Positions 61,376 through 64,000 of a stretch of DNA of 64,000 nucleotides are shown piece by piece. The notes below the pieces were generated by a model that was not told the origin of the DNA, did no database searches, and was given only the letters and a program-made list of their open reading frames with translations. The DNA lies in assembly GCA_963728155.1 (NCBI GenBank), contig CAVSJF010000006.1, forward strand, positions 806,001 to 870,000, given 5' to 3'. Positions within the stretch are counted from its first letter, which is position 1; the number at the start of each line of letters is the position of its first letter. Both the position numbers and the translations under genes were made by a program. The DNA comes from JACVRW01 sp963728155. Lineage in GTDB: Bacteria > Actinomycetota > Thermoleophilia > Solirubrobacterales > Thermoleophilaceae.

Positions 61376-61415
61376 TCTCACCACGACGGTGATGAGAAGG
61401 CCGGACGGAAGCCGG

Positions 61416-61562
61416 TCAGGAGCCGGCGTCGTCCTCCTGCTCGTCCTCGCTCGGGTCGTCGGCCGGGGCCTCCTCGCGCGGCGGCTCGTCGCTCACGCGA
61501 TCCGCCTCCTCTCGGAGCACTTCGCGAACGGTGTCGATGTCGGGCTTGTGGCGTCGTTCCAT
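61416..61562 (-). CDS. Small acidic protein (48 residues)
   Basis: An open frame from ATG 61562 to TGA 61416 encodes MERRHKPDIDTVREVLREEA followed by a strongly acidic, Pro-containing tail ending EDEQEDDAGS. The first 25 residues could form a charged helix; the rest is probably disordered. It lies in the same direction as its neighbours with 40 and 23 bases of spacing. No family recognised; it may be a small regulatory or stress protein. Confidence 0.5.
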   Translation of the reverse strand: MERRHKPDIDTVREVLREEADRVSDEPPREEAPADDPSEDEQEDDAGS

Positions 61563-61585
61563 ACGTCACTCAGCCTAGCTCTGGC

Positions 61586-61792
61586 TCAGCCTCCGCGCGC
61601 TTGGCGCGTGGCCGCCGAAACGGTCTTCACGACGTAGATCACGGCCAGGACGAAGAAGGCAGCACCAATCAGGGCGCGCACCTGATCTTCTTCGAGGGGG
61701 GCGCGGTTCGCGACGGGCTGAGAGATCCCGTCGGCCAGCTTCTCGCGCCAGCCCTGCAGACCCGTCTGTCCTAGTTCGGTCGCCGTAGCCAT
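61586..61792 (-). CDS. Small single-helix membrane protein (68 residues)
   Basis: This 68-residue protein has one membrane helix at residues 40-58 (ALIGAAFFVLAVIYVVKTV) after a polar N-terminal half, so it is probably a small membrane-anchored protein with a short basic C-terminus. No domain recognised. It is followed after 23 bases by the acidic small protein. Confidence 0.6.
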   Translation of the reverse strand: MATATELGQTGLQGWREKLADGISQPVANRAPLEEDQVRALIGAAFFVLAVIYVVKTVSAATRQARGG

Positions 61793-61863
61793 GTCCGTCT
61801 CCTTTGCCGGGGTGTTCTTCCCGACTGCCCGGGAGCACCGGACTTCACTCTCGCACGACGTGC

Positions 61864-61892
61864 GGTCAGAGGGTCAGAGGGTCAGGGGGTCA
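61864..61892 (+). repeat. Short tandem repeat (unit about ggtcagag)
   Basis: Three and a half imperfect 8-base units (ggtcagag, ggtcagag, ggtcaggg, ggtca) run across the 3' end of the ABM-like gene into the gap before the 68-residue membrane protein. Repeat number may vary by slippage; it would change only the region after the stop. Confidence 0.6.
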
Positions 61893-62166
61893 TGCGCATC
61901 GCGACTTCGTACTTGGTCACCGAGCTGCGCTGTCCCGGAGTGTCTCCGGCAGGCATCGCATTCAGCGTTTCGTCGCCCTGCCTGTAGTCGTCCTCTGACT
62001 CGAAGAAGAGGACGACGAGCGACTTCTCGGCCTCGGGGTCGTGCAGCACCACAACCTCCGTGGCCGGAAGCCCCTCCGGCTGCTCGCTGTCGCTCATCTC
62101 CTTCCTCATCTCCTCCATGCGGTCCTTGCTGACTCCTTCGAAGGACACAACACGTGCCAGTGCCAT
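61882..62166 (-). CDS. Small ferredoxin-fold (ABM/EthD-like) protein
   Basis: This 94-residue protein opens ALARVVSFEGVSKDRMEEMR. It has a central strand TEVVVLHDPEAEKSLVVLFF and SEDDYRQGDETLNAMPAGDT, a pattern of dimeric alpha+beta-barrel proteins such as the antibiotic-biosynthesis-monooxygenase group. Such proteins are often small oxygenases or sensors, but no catalytic residues can be named. It is divergent from the sigma-factor gene with 85 bases between starts. Confidence 0.65.
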   Translation of the reverse strand: MALARVVSFEGVSKDRMEEMRKEMSDSEQPEGLPATEVVVLHDPEAEKSLVVLFFESEDDYRQGDETLNAMPAGDTPGQRSSVTKYEVAMRMTP

Positions 62167-62251
62167 CCCAGCCCCTCTCGATTGATGAGTCGCTTGTCGG
62201 TTCTACTGTCGGCTGGCGGCGACATTCGTTACATGCGAGGATCGCCGCGGG

Positions 62252-62890
62252 ATGGCCACCGCCCTGCCGCGGGACGAGACCGCGCTGCTGATGGCGCTCA
62301 GGGACGGCGACGAGGCGGTCTTCATGGCGGTGGTCGAGGCGTGGGGGCCGGCGATGCTGCGCCTCGCCCGCGCGCACGTGTCGAGCCAGGCGATTGCCGA
62401 GGAGGTGGTTCAGGAGGCATGGGTCGGCATCCTGCGGGCGCTCGATCGCTTCGAGGGGCGCTCGTCCCTGAAGACGTGGGCGTTCCGGATCGTGGCCAAC
62501 ATCGCCAAGACACGTGGGACGAAGGAGTCCCGCAGCGTGCCGTTCTCGGCGGCGACCGTCGACGGGGAGGAGGGGCCGGCGGTCGATCCGGATCGATTCC
62601 AGGCGCCCGGCGATCGCTATCCGGGGCACTGGCAGACGCCGCCCGAGCCGTGGCCCGAGCACCGGCTGGAGGCGGCGGAGACGCGCAACGCCGCTCTCGC
62701 CGCGATCGCCGGGCTGCCGGCGCGCCAGCGCGAGATCATCACCCTGCGGGACATCGCCGGCTTCTCGGCGGAGGAGGCATGTAACGCGCTGGACGTCACG
62801 GAGACCAACCAGCGTGTGCTCCTCCACCGTGCACGCTCGACGGTACGCAACGCTCTGGAGAGCCACTTCGACGCCGCAGAAGACCGATGA
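62252..62890 (+). CDS. ECF-type RNA polymerase sigma factor
   Basis: This 212-residue sigma factor has region 2 at about residues 20-90 (AEEVVQEAWVGILRALDRFE, then LKTWAFRIVANIAK) and region 4 at about 150-205 (LPARQREIITLRDIAGFSAE, then NQRVLLHRARSTVRNALE). The linker between them is long (about 50 residues, with RYPGHWQTPPEPWPEHRLE). It is coupled by ATGA to a zinc-finger anti-sigma gene, so activity is probably set by redox or zinc state of that partner. Confidence 0.92.
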   Translation: MATALPRDETALLMALRDGDEAVFMAVVEAWGPAMLRLARAHVSSQAIAEEVVQEAWVGILRALDRFEGRSSLKTWAFRIVANIAKTRGTKESRSVPFSAATVDGEEGPAVDPDRFQAPGDRYPGHWQTPPEPWPEHRLEAAETRNAALAAIAGLPARQREIITLRDIAGFSAEEACNALDVTETNQRVLLHRARSTVRNALESHFDAAEDR

Positions 62891-63156
62891 AATTCAGACT
62901 TCGCAAGAAGCCCCCGGGCATGGACTGCAACGAGCTCGTCGAGCTCGTCACGGACTACCTCGAGGGGGAGCTGCCACCGGCCGACGTGGAGCGCTTCGAG
63001 GCGCACCTCGAGGAGTGCGAGGCCTGCGCGACGTACATCGAGCAGATCCGCCAGTCGGTGGCGGTCGTCGGCACGCTCAGCGAGGAGACCCTGCCGCAGG
63101 GGGCCGCCGACGCGCTGCTGGCCGAGTTCCGCGACTGGAAGCGCGCACGGGACTAG
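62887..63156 (+). CDS. Zinc-finger (ZAS/zf-HC2) anti-sigma factor
   Basis: This 89-residue protein has the conserved pattern CNELVELVTDYLEGELP followed by HLEECEACATY, giving the H-x3-C-x2-C zinc motif at His40, Cys44 and Cys47. An upstream Cys14 may complete the site. There is no membrane helix, so it is a cytosolic anti-sigma of the RsrA type, likely releasing the sigma factor on thiol oxidation. It starts inside the sigma-factor stop. Confidence 0.9.
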   Translation: MKFRLRKKPPGMDCNELVELVTDYLEGELPPADVERFEAHLEECEACATYIEQIRQSVAVVGTLSEETLPQGAADALLAEFRDWKRARD

Positions 63157-63198
63157 CGCCCGGCGTAACGCCTCCCGCCCCGGGCCGACTGAGGGGGC

Positions 63199-64000
63199 AT
63201 GCACGAGCCAGCCTTCTCCGGCCTGCTGCTGGTGGTGGCGGTGGCGTTCGCGGCGCCGTTCCTGCTCGGCTTCTTCCCAAGCGTGCGCCTGCCCGCTGTC
63301 GTGCTCGAGATCACGGCGGGGATCGCGATCGGACCGGCCGGGCCTCGGGTGGGTCGAGATCGACGAGACGATCTCGGTGCTCGCGACGATCGGGCTCGTC
63401 TTCCTCCTCTTCCTCGCCGGCCTCGAGGTCGAGTTCGACAAGCTCCGCGGGCGCCTCCTGCGCGTGGCGGGCGGCGGCTGGCTGCTGTCCTTCGGGATCG
63501 CCGTCGTCGCCGGCCTGGCGCTGAAGGCGGGTGGCCTCGCCGAGACCCCGCTGCTCGTCGCCGTGATCCTCTCGGCGACGTCGCTCGGCGTGATCATCCC
63601 CGTGCTCAAGGACGCCGGCGAGATCGCGTCGCGGTTCGGCCAACTCGTGGTGGCTGCCGGATCGATCGCCGACTTCGGGGCGATCATCCTGCTCTCGGTC
63701 CTGTTCGCCGGCGAGGGCGGCACCGGGGCCACTCTCGTCCTGATCGGCGGCCTGCTCGCGCTGGCGGCCACGGTCTTCTTCGTGGTGCGCGGGGCGGAAC
63801 GGTCGAAGCGGATCGGTGACGACCTGCTGCGGCTCCAGGACACCACCGCCCAGATCAGGGTGCGCGGGGCGATCGTCCTGTTGATCGCGTTCGCCGCCGT
63901 CGCCGAGCAGCTCGGCCTCGAGGTGATCCTCGGAGCGTTCGCGGCCGGCGCGGTCCTGACGCTCGCCGATCGCGACGAGGTGATGACCCACCCCACCTTC
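63199..64000 (+). CDS. Cation:proton antiporter (CPA2/KefB-like), frameshifted and 3'-truncated
   Basis: The N-terminus LLLVVAVAFAAPFLLGFFPS, VVLEITAGIAIGPAG starts in one frame. Near 63340 one base shifts reading to the frame that continues GLGWVEIDETISVLATIGLV, FLLFLAGLEVEFDKL and GVIIPVLKDAGEIASRFGQL, running off the window end. About eight hydrophobic helices are visible. CPA2 antiporters exchange Na+ or K+ for H+ across the membrane. The gene continues beyond base 64000, so a C-terminal RCK domain, if any, cannot be seen. Confidence 0.82.

Overview
The window is very GC-rich, densely coded actinobacterial DNA. Several traits point to class Thermoleophilia (Solirubrobacterales or a relative). 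There are secreted proteins whose Arg-rich C-terminal module is typical of that group, many F420/CoA-type catabolic genes, GTG/TTG starts and ATGA gene coupling. The placement is an inference from gene style; no rRNA is present.

From 1 to about 50.3 kb is a large catabolic island built almost entirely from CoA-thioester chemistry. It holds seven AMP-dependent acyl-CoA ligases, five short-chain dehydrogenases (SDRs), two MaoC-type hydratase pairs, two enoyl-CoA hydratase/isomerases, an acyl-CoA dehydrogenase, an LLM-type flavin/F420 oxidoreductase, a biotin-dependent acyl-CoA carboxylase, two hydantoinase/acetone-carboxylase-like HyuAB pairs, an IpdAB-like CoA-transferase, a muconolactone-isomerase-like protein, a carboxymuconolactone-decarboxylase-like protein and a PHA synthase. 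The overall job looks like activation, beta-oxidation-like shortening and carboxylation of an unknown organic acid, possibly alicyclic, terpenoid or aromatic. Part of the carbon may go to polyhydroxyalkanoate storage.

The layout is a series of divergent units. A plus-strand ligase/aldehyde dehydrogenase pair (1-2.4 kb) meets a minus-strand HyuAB/isomerase operon (2.4-7.0 kb). The LLM/MaoC operon runs outward from 7.1 kb. A seven-gene minus operon (8.95-14.9 kb) encodes a 2-oxoacid dehydrogenase with a split E2, a PrpD-family protein and a CoA-transferase; it faces its own TetR regulator across a perfect 26-bp palindrome. A long minus operon (15.6-22.9 kb) faces a long plus run (23.0-30.0 kb) with the PHA genes. 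Further divergent pairs lie at 30.4, 33.7, 44.2 and 46.7 kb.

The most striking non-coding signal is a 16-bp imperfect palindrome, best form TTGGCGGAAGCGCCAG. It recurs at nine 5' regions between 7.0 and 50.3 kb and at none that I could find beyond. It probably marks one regulon controlled by a regulator outside the window.

From 50.3 to 54.4 kb there is a SpoIIAA-like protein, a TetR/flavin monooxygenase divergent pair, an alcohol dehydrogenase and tRNA-His. From 54.4 to 64 kb the content turns to housekeeping and envelope genes: a very large secreted subtilase, a nucleotide-sugar decarboxylase, a PRC-barrel protein, a lysine-free GcvH-like protein, small proteins, an ECF sigma factor with a zinc-finger anti-sigma factor, and a cation/proton antiporter cut by the window end.

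Many genes carry single-base frameshifts, strongly clustered at 48.8-50.2, 56.2-57.3 and 59.4-60.4 kb while most of 2-47 kb is clean. The conserved protein sequence continues across each break, so patchy sequence quality is more likely than gene decay.
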